This document shows positions 8,149-18,768 of a DNA stretch of 45,034 nucleotides, in pieces. The position numbers were made by a program, and so were the translations under genes. The notes beneath the pieces are model-generated. The model searched no databases, was not told the origin of the DNA, and was given only the letters and a program-made list of their open reading frames with translations. The first letter of the stretch is position 1. Each line of letters begins with the position of its first letter. The DNA is from an uncultured Prevotellaceae bacterium (GTDB lineage Bacteria; Bacteroidota; Bacteroidia; Bacteroidales; Bacteroidaceae): positions 1 through 45,034 of the forward strand of contig CALEPV010000056.1 in NCBI GenBank assembly GCA_937910905.1, given 5' to 3'.

Positions 8149-9651
8149 ATGAGCGACAGACTATTCATTTTCGACACCACGCTGCGCGACGGCGAACAGG
8201 TGCCTGGATGCCAACTCAACACCGTAGAGAAGATACAAGTGGCCAAGCAACTGGAGGCCCTGGGTGTTGATGTGATAGAGGCCGGATTCCCCATAAGCAG
8301 CCCCGGCGACTTCAACAGTGTGATAGAAATCAGCAAGGCAGTGACGTGGCCCACCATCTGCGCCCTGACACGCGCCGTGCAGAAGGACATCGACGTGGCT
8401 GTGGAGGCGCTGCAGTACGCCAAGCGCAAGCGCATACACACCGGCATAGGCACCAGCGAATCGCACATCAAGTACAAGTTCAACTCCAACCGCGAGGAGA
8501 TCATCGAGCGTGCCGTGGCCGCCGTGAAGTACGCCAAGCGATTCGTGGAGGACGTGGAGTTCTACGCCGAGGACGCAGGACGTACGGACAACGAATATCT
8601 GGCTCGCGTGATTGAGGCTGTGGTCAAGGCTGGCGCCACAGTGTGCAACATACCCGACACCACAGGCTACTGCCTGCCTGAGGAATTCGGACAGAAGATC
8701 AAGTACCTGATGGAGCACGTCGACGGCCTCAGCGCTGGCAAGGCCATACTCAGCACACACTGCCACAACGACCTGGGCATGGCCACGGCCAACACCATGA
8801 CGGGCATCATCAACGGCGCTCGACAGGCCGAGGTGACCATCAACGGCATAGGCGAGCGCGCCGGCAACACCTCGCTCGAGGAGGTGACGATGATACTGAA
8901 GTGCCACCGCGGACTGGGTATTGACACCAACATCAACACGCAGAAGATATACCACACATCGCGCATGGTCAGCTCGCTGATGAACATGCCCGTGCAGCCC
9001 AACAAGGCCATCGTTGGCCGCAACGCCTTCGCCCACAGCAGCGGCATACATCAGGACGGTGTGCTGAAGAACGTGCAGACCTACGAAATCATGGACCCCA
9101 AGGACGTGGGCATCGACGACAACAGCATCGTGCTGACAGCACGCTCGGGCCGCGCTGCGCTGAAACACCGCCTGTCTGTACTGGGCATGGAGATGGAAGG
9201 CGAAGTGCTCGACAAGACCTATCAGGCCTTCCTGCGCCTGGCCGATCAGAAGAAGGAGATCAACGACGACGACATACTGATGCTGGCCGGTGCCGACCGC
9301 ACTGCCGCCCACGCCATACAGCTGGACTACCTGCAGGTCACCACCGGTATGGGTGTGCGCAGTGTGGCATGTATCGGACTGGACATCTCGGGCGAGAAGT
9401 TCGAGGCCTCTGCCAGTGGCAACGGCCCTGTGGATGCTGCCATCAAGGCGCTCAAGACCATCATACACCGCCAGATGACCCTCAAGGAATTCACCATCCA
9501 AGCTATCAGCAAGGGTTCTGACGACGTGGGCAAGGTGCACATGCAGGTGGAGTACGACGGCCATCTGTACTACGGTTTCGGTGCCAACACCGACATCGTG
9601 ACCGCATCTGTCGAGGCCTACATCGACTGTATCAACAAGTTCAAGAAGTAG
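8149..9651 (+). CDS. leuA: 2-isopropylmalate synthase
   Basis: A full-length 500-residue enzyme condensing acetyl-CoA with 2-oxoisovalerate, the first committed step of leucine synthesis. The N-terminal TIM barrel shows FDTTLRDGEQVPG with the metal-binding Asp, the catalytic-region GIGTSESHIK, the STHCHNDLGMATAN metal ligands and NGIGERAGNTSLEE. The FAHSSGIHQDGVLKN linker block and a C-terminal regulatory domain (from about residue 390) are present, so leucine feedback is possible. I chose the ATG at 8149 because the upstream GTG at 8086 lies within the promoter. No leuB, leuC or leuD is adjacent. Homocitrate or citramalate synthase are relatives, but length and motifs favour LeuA. A strong terminator follows. 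Confidence 0.92.
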   Translation: MSDRLFIFDTTLRDGEQVPGCQLNTVEKIQVAKQLEALGVDVIEAGFPISSPGDFNSVIEISKAVTWPTICALTRAVQKDIDVAVEALQYAKRKRIHTGIGTSESHIKYKFNSNREEIIERAVAAVKYAKRFVEDVEFYAEDAGRTDNEYLARVIEAVVKAGATVCNIPDTTGYCLPEEFGQKIKYLMEHVDGLSAGKAILSTHCHNDLGMATANTMTGIINGARQAEVTINGIGERAGNTSLEEVTMILKCHRGLGIDTNINTQKIYHTSRMVSSLMNMPVQPNKAIVGRNAFAHSSGIHQDGVLKNVQTYEIMDPKDVGIDDNSIVLTARSGRAALKHRLSVLGMEMEGEVLDKTYQAFLRLADQKKEINDDDILMLAGADRTAAHAIQLDYLQVTTGMGVRSVACIGLDISGEKFEASASGNGPVDAAIKALKTIIHRQMTLKEFTIQAISKGSDDVGKVHMQVEYDGHLYYGFGANTDIVTASVEAYIDCINKFKK

Positions 9652-9684
9652 TCGCCAGCCCTATACATTATTATATACAGGGGG

Positions 9685-9727
9685 AAGCAACATTATCTCC
9701 GAGGATAAGCAACATTATCCAAAGGAT
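9685..9727 (+). repeat. Short direct repeat, two copies of 21-22 bases
   Basis: The motif AAGCAACATTATC begins at 9685 and again at 9707, each followed by a purine-rich tail ending in GGAT; the copies are 22 and 21 bases long. It is the first element of the gene-free region 9652-10056. Too few copies to call a true array. Confidence 0.6.
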
Positions 9728-9736
9728 AAGCTAACG

Positions 9737-9793
9737 CGCCCTGCAGGGACATAAGCACCGATTTGTAGTGCTTTTGTCCCTGCAGGGCGTTTT
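9737..9793 (+). terminator. Long hairpin terminator after leuA
   Basis: CGCCCTGCAGGGAC (9737-9750) pairs perfectly with 9776-9789. Inside it AAGCAC (9753-9758) pairs with GTGCTT (9768-9773), leaving a nine-base loop. TTTT follows at 9790-9793. Each outer arm contains the palindrome CCCTGCAGGG and could also fold alone. The stem is longer than a usual terminator, so a structured RNA is possible. Confidence 0.75.
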
Positions 9794-9811
9794 GGGGGAT
9801 TGGGGTTATGG

Positions 9812-9868
9812 GGCTTATAAGGCGTATAGGACCCATAGGCCTTATGGACCCCATGGGCCTTATAAGCC
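9812..9868. repeat. Inverted repeat in the leuA-HU gene-free region
   Basis: GGCTTATAAGGC at 9812-9823 is the exact reverse complement of 9857-9868, and each arm is itself almost palindromic. The sequence between them repeats GGACCC-CAT and contains the near-palindrome CCATAGGCCTTATGG. It could extrude as a cruciform or serve as a binding region. No gene is seen here. Confidence 0.6.
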
Positions 9869-9888
9869 TTAAACAGTGTTAAGATCAT

Positions 9889-9933
9889 CAGGGAGCATCA
9901 ACGAGCATGACCGAGCATCAACAAAGCTCCCTG
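9889..9933 (+). promoter_or_regulatory. Possible operator upstream of the HU-related gene
   Basis: CAGGGAGC (9889-9896) and GCTCCCTG (9926-9933) form an inverted repeat. Between them lie three 10-base near-copies of GAGCATCAAC, at 9893, 9903 and 9913. Ten-base phasing places the copies on the same face of the helix, and the block ends 20 bases before the -7 box at 9953. This suggests regulator binding, but no regulator can be named. Confidence 0.4.
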
Positions 9934-9952
9934 CGCGCCACTGCACGCATCG

Positions 9953-9960
9953 TACCTTTG
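9953..9960 (+). promoter_or_regulatory. -7 box for the HU-related gene
   Basis: TACCTTTG matches the Bacteroidota -7 consensus exactly. The predicted leader is about 90 bases. No -33 TTG stands at the usual distance. Confidence 0.65.
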
Positions 9961-10056
9961 CATTGTCGCTGAGAGGAACAGGCGCCACCGCGAAGCGACG
10001 CAGCATGGCTGCAACAACAAACCACCATTTATTAACCCTTAAAACAAACTACAACT

Positions 10057-10527
10057 ATGCCTTTTAAGTATGCAACTGTTCTCGTCAAGAACCCCAAGAC
10101 CAAACTCCGTGAGGTACGTGCCCGTGCCGTGTCCGACAGCATCTCGCTCGACACCATTGCCAACGCCATCGCCGCTAAGAACACCGTGACCTACCCTGAC
10201 GTGCTGGCTGTGATACGCTCGCTGCTCGAAGCTACCATCGACGCCCTGAAGAATGGCGATATGGTGCACCTGGGCGACCTGGGCACCATCTACCCCACCC
10301 TGAGCTCGCAGGCTGCCACCAAGGAAGATACCTTCAACGCTGCCATGATTGAGCAGGTGCGAGTGCGCTTCCGCCCCGCCAAGCAGTTCAGCCAGGTGGT
10401 GAACACGAACCTCGCCTTCACCAAGACCATCACCAAGAAGCAGCAGGCCGTGGCCAAGAAAGCCGCTATCGAGGCACAGAACGCAGCCCTCAAGACTCAG
10501 GAGGATAGCGGTGACGACGGAGAGTAA
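10057..10527 (+). CDS. HU-related (histone-like) DNA-binding protein
   Basis: A 156-residue protein of the Bacteroidota HU-related family. Seen: N-terminal strand MPFKYATVLVKNP, helices containing ISLDTIANAIAAKNTVTYPDVLAVIRSLLEATIDALKNGDMVHLGDLGTI with the HU-like GDxVxLGDLG turn, then a strand region and VRFRPAKQF, as in HU proteins. It ends in a Lys/Ala/Gln-rich tail from about residue 125 with an acidic tip. Known: this family is longer than canonical HU and is often found in many copies next to a tiny protein and an amidase, exactly the order here. Its role (nucleoid or phage-like regulation) is not established. Own promoter at 9953. The ATG at 10057 is the only sensible start. Confidence 0.85.
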   Translation: MPFKYATVLVKNPKTKLREVRARAVSDSISLDTIANAIAAKNTVTYPDVLAVIRSLLEATIDALKNGDMVHLGDLGTIYPTLSSQAATKEDTFNAAMIEQVRVRFRPAKQFSQVVNTNLAFTKTITKKQQAVAKKAAIEAQNAALKTQEDSGDDGE

Positions 10528-10533
10528 TGACCT

Positions 10534-10671
10534 ATGATAAGACTATTCACCTCAACGGCGCGTCTGCTACGCTGGCTGGACATCATAGAGTGGGTGGCAC
10601 AGCTGCTGCTCTACATAGCACGCCAGTACAAGCGTAGCGACGACGCGCCGCAGCAGGCCAACAGCCTCTAA
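10534..10671 (+). CDS. 45-residue membrane-associated small protein
   Basis: An ATG at 10534, six bases after the HU-related stop, opens a 45-codon frame ending TAA at 10669-10671. The peptide begins MIRLFTSTARLLRWLD and has an amphipathic or weakly hydrophobic helix IIEWVAQLLLYIARQY, then a polar tail. It sits in the position held in other Bacteroidales by short 'smalltalk'-type proteins between HU-related and amidase genes, but I do not recognise its sequence as that family. The tight spacing (6 and 19 bases) supports translation in one transcript. Function unknown; one possibility is a holin-like partner of the amidase, which is inference only. Confidence 0.6.
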   Translation: MIRLFTSTARLLRWLDIIEWVAQLLLYIARQYKRSDDAPQQANSL

Positions 10672-10690
10672 CAGAAGAACAAACACACTC

Positions 10691-11116
10691 ATGCGAGACA
10701 TACGCGAAATCATCATCCACTGCACGGCCACACCACGTGGTCGTGCAGTGACCGTCGACGAGCTGCGGCGCTGGCACCGCGCACAGGGCTGGAGCGATGT
10801 GGGCTACCATTATATAATATATCTGGACGGCAGTGTGCACGCCGGACGCCCCCTGGCCACGCCGGGAGCTCACTGCCGAGGCCACAACCAGCACAGCATA
10901 GGCGTCTGCTACGTGGGCGGACTGAGCTCCGACGGCACCACACCGCTCGACACACGCACCAACGAGCAACGCCTGTCCATGACACAGTTGCTGCGGCTGT
11001 TGCGGCACCGTTTCCCCAATGCCGACATAGTGGGTCACTGCGACATAAACCCCGCCAAAGCCTGCCCCTGCTTTAATGTGCGCCGCGAGTTTGGCGGACT
11101 GATAGAAAGTACGTAA
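10691..11116 (+). CDS. N-acetylmuramoyl-L-alanine amidase (T7 lysozyme-like, amidase_2)
   Basis: A 141-residue amidase expected to cleave the amide bond between MurNAc and the peptide stem of peptidoglycan. The zinc ligands can be placed by family pattern: H10 in IIIHCTATP, H116 in GHCDINP and C125 in ACPCF, with K123 near the active site and Y39 or Y41 in GYHYII. The conserved block CRGHNQHSIGVCYVGG is also present. There is no signal peptide, as with phage-type amidases. It is the third gene of the HU-related / small-protein / amidase cassette, which looks like a domesticated phage module. Its stop codon overlaps the leuS -7 box. Confidence 0.88.
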   Translation: MRDIREIIIHCTATPRGRAVTVDELRRWHRAQGWSDVGYHYIIYLDGSVHAGRPLATPGAHCRGHNQHSIGVCYVGGLSSDGTTPLDTRTNEQRLSMTQLLRLLRHRFPNADIVGHCDINPAKACPCFNVRREFGGLIEST

Positions 11117-11121
11117 CTTTG
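11091..11121 (+). promoter_or_regulatory. Promoter of leuS
   Basis: The -7 box TAACTTTG is at 11114-11121, overlapping the amidase stop, with a -33 TTG at 11091-11093 and a 20-base spacer. It shows that the TTG start at 11119 is not used and that leuS begins at 11155. Confidence 0.78.
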
Positions 11122-11154
11122 CGCCGCATTTATAGCAAACACACACCGAAAACA

Positions 11155-13953
<2,799 letters not shown>

Positions 13954-13982
13954 AGCGTCGTACACCAACAGCTATGAACAGA

Positions 13983-13990
13983 TATATTTG
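13983..13990 (+). promoter_or_regulatory. Weak candidate -7 box at the yitT start
   Basis: TATATTTG fits TAnnTTTG but lies only two bases before the first ATG of yitT (13993). If it is a real promoter, the transcript would begin inside the annotated frame, and translation would start at a later ATG such as 14050, 14074 or 14095. No -33 TTG is seen. Confidence 0.25.
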
Positions 13991-13992
13991 AT

Positions 13993-15006
13993 ATGAAGAC
14001 AACAGACGCTGATAAGAATGCAACTGCTAACGCAGCAAAAAGTACGACTATGAACGCTGCAAAAAGTGCGGCAATGAACGCCGCGAAGAATGCCATGGGT
14101 GCACTGCCTGCGCTGCCCTCACTACCGAAGCTGCACGTATGGGACGAAGTGAAGGACTACTTGTTCATCACCATCGGATGCATGATGTACTGTGTAGGCT
14201 TCGTATTCTTCATGCTGCCGCACCAGTTCATCCCCGGTGGATGCACGGGCATCGCTGCCCTCATCTACTACGGCACAGGCATACCCACACAGTACTCCTA
14301 CTTAGCCATCAATATCCTGCTGCTCATCATCGGACTGAAGTCGCTTGGCATCAAGTACTTCATCAAGACCATATACGCCGTGATAATGATCACGCTGGGA
14401 CTGGAGATAGTACAGCGCTTAGCCATGCAGCCGGACGGCACGCTGATGCGGCTGGCACAGGACGAGGACTTCATGGCAGCAGTCCTGGGCGGATGTCTCG
14501 AAGGCACCGGCCTGGCCATTGTGTTCCTCAACAATGGCTCGACAGGCGGCACCGACATCGTGGCCAGCATCATCAACAAGTACAGGTCATTCTCAATGGG
14601 CCGTATCATCATGTGGATTGACTTCCTCATTGTGACCTGTGGTGGATTCCTGGTGCTGCACGATTGGCACAAGGTGGTGATAGGCTACTGCGTACTGCTC
14701 ATCTCGATGATTATGCTTGACTATACCATGAACTCAGCCACACAGAGCGTGCAGTTCACTATCATTTCAGACCAGTACGAGACCATCGCCAAGGTCATCA
14801 ACGAGGAGGTGGGACGCGGCGTGACGGTGCTCTTCGGCGAAGGGTGGTACAGCAAGGCTGACCGTCACGTGCTGATAGTGATGGCCCGCCGTCGCGAGAG
14901 CCCGCAGATATTCCGCCTCATAAAGTACATAGACCCGCGCGCCTTCGTGTCGCAGACCAAGGTCGTGGGCGTGTACGGCGAGGGATTCGACCATATAAAG
15001 TCATAG
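13993..15006 (+). CDS. YitT-family membrane protein (DUF161 + DUF2179)
   Basis: A 337-residue inner-membrane protein. After a polar N-terminus it has five or six membrane segments: about 55-75 (YLFITIGCMMYCVGFVFFML), 85-100, 103-115, 120-135, 160-180 with the NNGSTGGTDIVASIINKY motif, and 200-240. It ends in a soluble DUF2179 domain (FTIISDQYETIAKVI...GVTVLFGEGWYSK...VLIVMARR). Substrate and role are unknown for the family. The first 35 residues are odd: three near-repeats of MNAAKSAA rich in Ala, Asn and Lys. They may not be translated if a later ATG is used. It lies 39 bases after leuS and three bases before rdgB. Confidence 0.85.
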   Translation: MKTTDADKNATANAAKSTTMNAAKSAAMNAAKNAMGALPALPSLPKLHVWDEVKDYLFITIGCMMYCVGFVFFMLPHQFIPGGCTGIAALIYYGTGIPTQYSYLAINILLLIIGLKSLGIKYFIKTIYAVIMITLGLEIVQRLAMQPDGTLMRLAQDEDFMAAVLGGCLEGTGLAIVFLNNGSTGGTDIVASIINKYRSFSMGRIIMWIDFLIVTCGGFLVLHDWHKVVIGYCVLLISMIMLDYTMNSATQSVQFTIISDQYETIAKVINEEVGRGVTVLFGEGWYSKADRHVLIVMARRRESPQIFRLIKYIDPRAFVSQTKVVGVYGEGFDHIKS

Positions 15007-15009
15007 CCA

Positions 15010-15603
15010 ATGATAGTCTTTGCCACCAACAATGCACATAAGCTCGACGAGGTGCGGCAGATACTGAAAGGCCGCATCGAGGTGCTGAGCCTTAAGGATA
15101 TCGGCTGCGATGTGGACATACCTGAAACAGCCGACACCTTCGAGGGCAATGCCTGGCAGAAGGCACGCTACGTGAAGGAGCACTACGGCTACGACTGCAT
15201 GGCCGATGACTCCGGCCTGGAGGTCGACGCGCTGGGCGGCGAACCAGGTGTGCACTCCGCCCGCTATGCCGCCACTGCCGACGGGCGAGGCCACGACAGT
15301 GAGGCCAACATGGACCTGCTGCTGGCCAAGATGCAAAATAAGTCGGCCCGCAACGCACGATTCCGCACAGCTCTTGCGTTAATGTATAAAGGTGACGAAC
15401 AGCTGTTCAACGGTGTGGTCGAAGGCCGCATACTCACCGCGCGGCACGGCACGGGCGGTTTCGGCTACGACCCGATCTTCATGCCCGACGGCTACGACCG
15501 CTCATTCGCAGAGATGTCGCCCGAGCAGAAGAACGCCATCAGCCACCGTGGACGCGCCCTGCAACAAATGGTGCAATACCTCACGCAAGAACACAAACTC
15601 TGA
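15010..15603 (+). CDS. rdgB: Non-canonical purine NTP pyrophosphatase (dITP/XTP)
   Basis: A 197-residue Ham1/RdgB enzyme that hydrolyses dITP, ITP and XTP to monophosphates, keeping deaminated purines out of DNA and RNA. Motifs seen: the opening IVFATNNAHKLDEVRQIL (substrate-binding SxxxK type), DDSGLEVDALGGEPGVHSARYA with the catalytic acidic residues, GTGGFGYDPIFMPDG and the C-terminal SHRGRAL. Length is normal. It starts three bases after the yitT stop and is followed 13 bases later by porZ. Confidence 0.95.
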   Translation: MIVFATNNAHKLDEVRQILKGRIEVLSLKDIGCDVDIPETADTFEGNAWQKARYVKEHYGYDCMADDSGLEVDALGGEPGVHSARYAATADGRGHDSEANMDLLLAKMQNKSARNARFRTALALMYKGDEQLFNGVVEGRILTARHGTGGFGYDPIFMPDGYDRSFAEMSPEQKNAISHRGRALQQMVQYLTQEHKL

Positions 15604-15616
15604 CACACGCCCCGCC

Positions 15617-17935
15617 ATGAAACGCATATATACCCTGCTGACTATCGCAATCATCGCAATCGCAGCCACTGCACAGACCATTCATCAGTGGACCATCTAC
15701 CCGTCCTACACCGTGTGCACCAAGAACGTGCCAGCCGGACATCGTGTGTATGCCGTCATGGAGAGCAAGCTCATGGCCTACGACACCGAGGACAGTAGCG
15801 TGTACACATGGAATACACAAAACGGTCTGAACGATGTGACCATCACCAACATCGCCTACTGCGAGGATGCCCGCCGCATAGTGCTGGTCTATGACAACGG
15901 CAACATCGACCTGCTCAGCACGGAGGACGATGCCGATATCATCAATCTATCGCAGCTTAAGCACAGCTCCATGCAGAGCCGCCAGGTGAATAGCATCACC
16001 GTGAACGGTATTATGGCCTACCTCTGCACGGACTTCGGCATAGTGGCCATCGACGTGGAGCAGGCCACGTTTGTGAGCACCTACCAGCTGGGCACGGCGG
16101 TGAACTCATGCGCCGTCAACGACACACACATCTTTGCTGGCACTGCCAGCGGCATCTGGCGCGGCCCCCTCACCGCTAACCTGCAGGACAAAGCCAACTG
16201 GACACAGGTTAGCAGCGAGTTGTCACCGCTCTTCATGTTTTTCTTCGATGGCTACCTCTGGGCCAGCGTCACGGGACGCATCTACCGCAGCAACGACAAC
16301 GGGGCGACCTTTGAAGCCACGGATGCGCGCTTCACTCCAAAATACATGTCGGTCGACAACGGAGTGATGATTGTTGGCATTGCCTCCTATCTCAGGCTAT
16401 ACACCACGGCGAACAAATACACCGTGCACAATCCGACCTTCGGCTGGACGGACCTGCACCTTAAGGGCGACACCTACTGGGGCAGCTGCGGCAACGACGG
16501 CCTGCAGGCTTTCGCACTGCAGGAGGACCGCACCTTCGCCATCACCACGGCAGGCATACACCCCAATAGCCCCCTGCATGACTACTCCTACCATCTGCGG
16601 CTTGTAGACGGACGACTGTTCGTGGCGGGCGGCAGCTACAACTACAGCACAACCTCGCTCAGCGGCACAGCCATGATACTGGAGCCTGACGGCACGTGGG
16701 TCAACTTCAGCGCAGAGTCGGCAGCCAGCATCGCTCCCAACAGCCGCTTCATCAATGTCACCCACATTGCCCAGGATCCGTCGGATGCTGCCCACAGCTT
16801 CGTGGGTACGGCCCGCAGTGGCCTCTATGAATTCCGCGATGCACAGTGCGTGGGCCACTACACCTGCGACAACAGCCCGCTTGTGTCTATTCTTCCTGAC
16901 AACGCTCATCCGCAGTGGTTCGTCGTGGCCGACGGAACACGCTACGATGCCGACGGCAACCTGTGGGTGCTCAACCCGTCGAGCAACGAGAACGACACCA
17001 TCATACGTATCATGCGTCCCAATGGCACGTGGCAAGGCCTCTACTACCCCGAACTGAACGGCATCACAGCTATGGATAACGTGATGTTCGACAGCCGCGG
17101 CTGGGCATGGATTAACAGCCGTCGCATGGTGGGGCGCGGATACTTCTGCCTCGACTACAACGGTACCATCAACACCCGCTCCGATGACCGCCACATGCTG
17201 CGCAGCTCGTTTGTGAACCAGGACGGCACCGGCTACGCACCCGACGAGTTCTACTGCGCCGCCGAGGACTTGGACGGCAGCATCTGGATTGGCACCAACC
17301 TCGGTCCTTTCCGCATCAGCGACCCGACCACGTTCTTCAGCTCGGAATGCATCTTCGAGCAGGTGAAGGTGGCGCGCAACGACGGCAGCGGACTGGCCGA
17401 CTACCTGCTCAACAGCGTCGGTACACATGCCATAGCCATCGACGGTGCCGGCCGCAAGTGGTTTGGTACGATGGGCAACGGAGCCTACCTCATCAGTGCC
17501 GACGGCCAGGAGGAGATATACCACTTTACCACAGACAACTCGCCGCTACCGTCCAACGACGTAGACGACATCGTGATCAACGGCACCACGGGTGAGGTAT
17601 ACTTCGCCACCATCAAGGGTTTGTGCAGCTTCGTGGCCGAGGCCACCGATGCTGCCGAGACGCTCGACGAGGACCAGTTGTTCGTATACCCCAACCCCGT
17701 GACACCCGACTACAACGGCCCCGTCATCGTGCGTGGCCTGCCGCTGAACAGCGAGGTGAAGATTGTGGCACAGTCGGGCCAACTCATCTGTCGCGGCTAC
17801 TCCAACGGCGGCACCTTCACATGGGACGGCTGCAACCAGCGCGGAGTGCGCGTAGCTTCCGGCATGTATCACATCATTGCCAGCACCGCTGACGGTTCCA
17901 AGGCGACTAGCACCAAGATTGCGGTCATCAAATAA
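15617..17935 (+). CDS. porZ: PorZ, T9SS cell-surface beta-propeller protein with sorting domain
   Basis: 772 residues, signal peptide at 1-19 (ends IAATAQ). Two beta-propeller domains follow, shown by recurrent Trp/Gly strands such as AYDTEDSSVYTWNTQNGLND, GIWRGPL and GSIWIGTNLGPFRI, as in two-component-regulator-type propellers. The last 80 residues are a type A T9SS C-terminal domain: VYPNPVTPDYNGPV...IVAQSGQLICRG...GVRVASGMYHIIAS. This propeller-plus-CTD layout is that of PorZ, a surface protein needed for attaching T9SS cargo to lipopolysaccharide. The open frame extends upstream to 15392 inside rdgB in another frame; the ATG at 15617 gives the correct signal peptide. A response regulator follows after 23 bases. 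Confidence 0.85.
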   Translation: MKRIYTLLTIAIIAIAATAQTIHQWTIYPSYTVCTKNVPAGHRVYAVMESKLMAYDTEDSSVYTWNTQNGLNDVTITNIAYCEDARRIVLVYDNGNIDLLSTEDDADIINLSQLKHSSMQSRQVNSITVNGIMAYLCTDFGIVAIDVEQATFVSTYQLGTAVNSCAVNDTHIFAGTASGIWRGPLTANLQDKANWTQVSSELSPLFMFFFDGYLWASVTGRIYRSNDNGATFEATDARFTPKYMSVDNGVMIVGIASYLRLYTTANKYTVHNPTFGWTDLHLKGDTYWGSCGNDGLQAFALQEDRTFAITTAGIHPNSPLHDYSYHLRLVDGRLFVAGGSYNYSTTSLSGTAMILEPDGTWVNFSAESAASIAPNSRFINVTHIAQDPSDAAHSFVGTARSGLYEFRDAQCVGHYTCDNSPLVSILPDNAHPQWFVVADGTRYDADGNLWVLNPSSNENDTIIRIMRPNGTWQGLYYPELNGITAMDNVMFDSRGWAWINSRRMVGRGYFCLDYNGTINTRSDDRHMLRSSFVNQDGTGYAPDEFYCAAEDLDGSIWIGTNLGPFRISDPTTFFSSECIFEQVKVARNDGSGLADYLLNSVGTHAIAIDGAGRKWFGTMGNGAYLISADGQEEIYHFTTDNSPLPSNDVDDIVINGTTGEVYFATIKGLCSFVAEATDAAETLDEDQLFVYPNPVTPDYNGPVIVRGLPLNSEVKIVAQSGQLICRGYSNGGTFTWDGCNQRGVRVASGMYHIIASTADGSKATSTKIAVIK

Positions 17936-17958
17936 GCTAAAGAAAGACACACTATAAA

Positions 17959-18621
17959 ATGGTACTCGCTGACAATCAGGATATCACACGCTGGGGCATC
18001 TACACCCTGGCTAAGCGCCACATTGCTGGGCTACACTTCACGGAAGCACAGACACTGCACGAAGTGAGCGAACAGCTGGCGGCCGATGTTGCGGCCTGCG
18101 GCAATACTGCCGGCAACGGCAACGCCGTCGTGGTGCTCGACTACACACTGCTCAACAGCACGGAGGAGGAGCTGCTGCTGCTGCACGACCGCTACCCCAC
18201 TGCCCAGATACTGCTGTACAGCGACCAGCTGAGCCGCGACTTCATACGTCGGATGATCTACGGCAGCACAGCCTTCAGCGTGCTGCTCAAGGACTGCTCG
18301 CTCGATGAGACGTGCGAGGCACTGCAGACCGTGTGCCGCGGTGAGCAGTTCGTGTGCCAGCAGGTGAGGGTCTGGCTCGACACCCAGGAGCGCATCAGCC
18401 ACGAGCGCTCCCCGCTCTCCAGCACCGAGCGCGAGATACTGAAGCTGCTGGCAATGGGGCACACCACCAAGGATATAGCCGCCGAGCGTTTCCTCAGCGT
18501 CTATACCGTGATGACCCACCGCAAGAACATCTTCCGCAAGCTCAGCGTCAACAACGTACAGGAAGCCATACGCTATGCCCTCCGCGCCGGCATCGTGGAT
18601 CCTGTGGACTACTACATATAG
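17959..18621 (+). CDS. NarL/LuxR-type response regulator
   Basis: 220 residues. The receiver domain (about 1-125) has the acidic pair D5 and D8, the phospho-acceptor D61 in VVVLDYT and the switch-region lysine in VLLKD. The LuxR-type helix-turn-helix (about 152-215) shows LSSTEREILKLLAMGHTTKDIAAERFLSVYTVMTHRKNIFRKLSVNN. No histidine kinase is next to it, so it is an orphan regulator here. Linkage to porZ is notable, but control of secretion is inference. It is distinct from PorX, the known T9SS regulator, which has a different output domain. It ends the leuS-yitT-rdgB-porZ run. Confidence 0.9.
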   Translation: MVLADNQDITRWGIYTLAKRHIAGLHFTEAQTLHEVSEQLAADVAACGNTAGNGNAVVVLDYTLLNSTEEELLLLHDRYPTAQILLYSDQLSRDFIRRMIYGSTAFSVLLKDCSLDETCEALQTVCRGEQFVCQQVRVWLDTQERISHERSPLSSTEREILKLLAMGHTTKDIAAERFLSVYTVMTHRKNIFRKLSVNNVQEAIRYALRAGIVDPVDYYI

Positions 18622-18661
18622 CAGCGGCAGCCGCTCCAGAAGGCAGCACGGCTGAATACGA

Positions 18662-18726
18662 CTTCGCCCTGCGAGCACAACAGCACCAGTTCTGATGCCG
18701 TTGCGTCCACAGGGCGAAGCCTTTTA
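18662..18726. terminator. Hairpin between convergent luxR-type gene and tyrS
   Basis: CTTCGCCCT (18662-18670) pairs with AGGGCGAAG (18711-18719), followed by CCTTTT. The loop is about 40 bases, longer than usual. It stands between two convergent genes, where terminators are expected. Confidence 0.5.
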
Positions 18727-18768
18727 TGCGTGTCGCGCCCGAAGTGCGTGCGCGGAGCTGCCAGCAGC

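Noticed and set aside
8161..9564. Long minus-strand open frame opposite leuA
   Set aside because: Antisense shadow rich in His, Leu and Val; no recognisable domain, and leuA motifs are complete.
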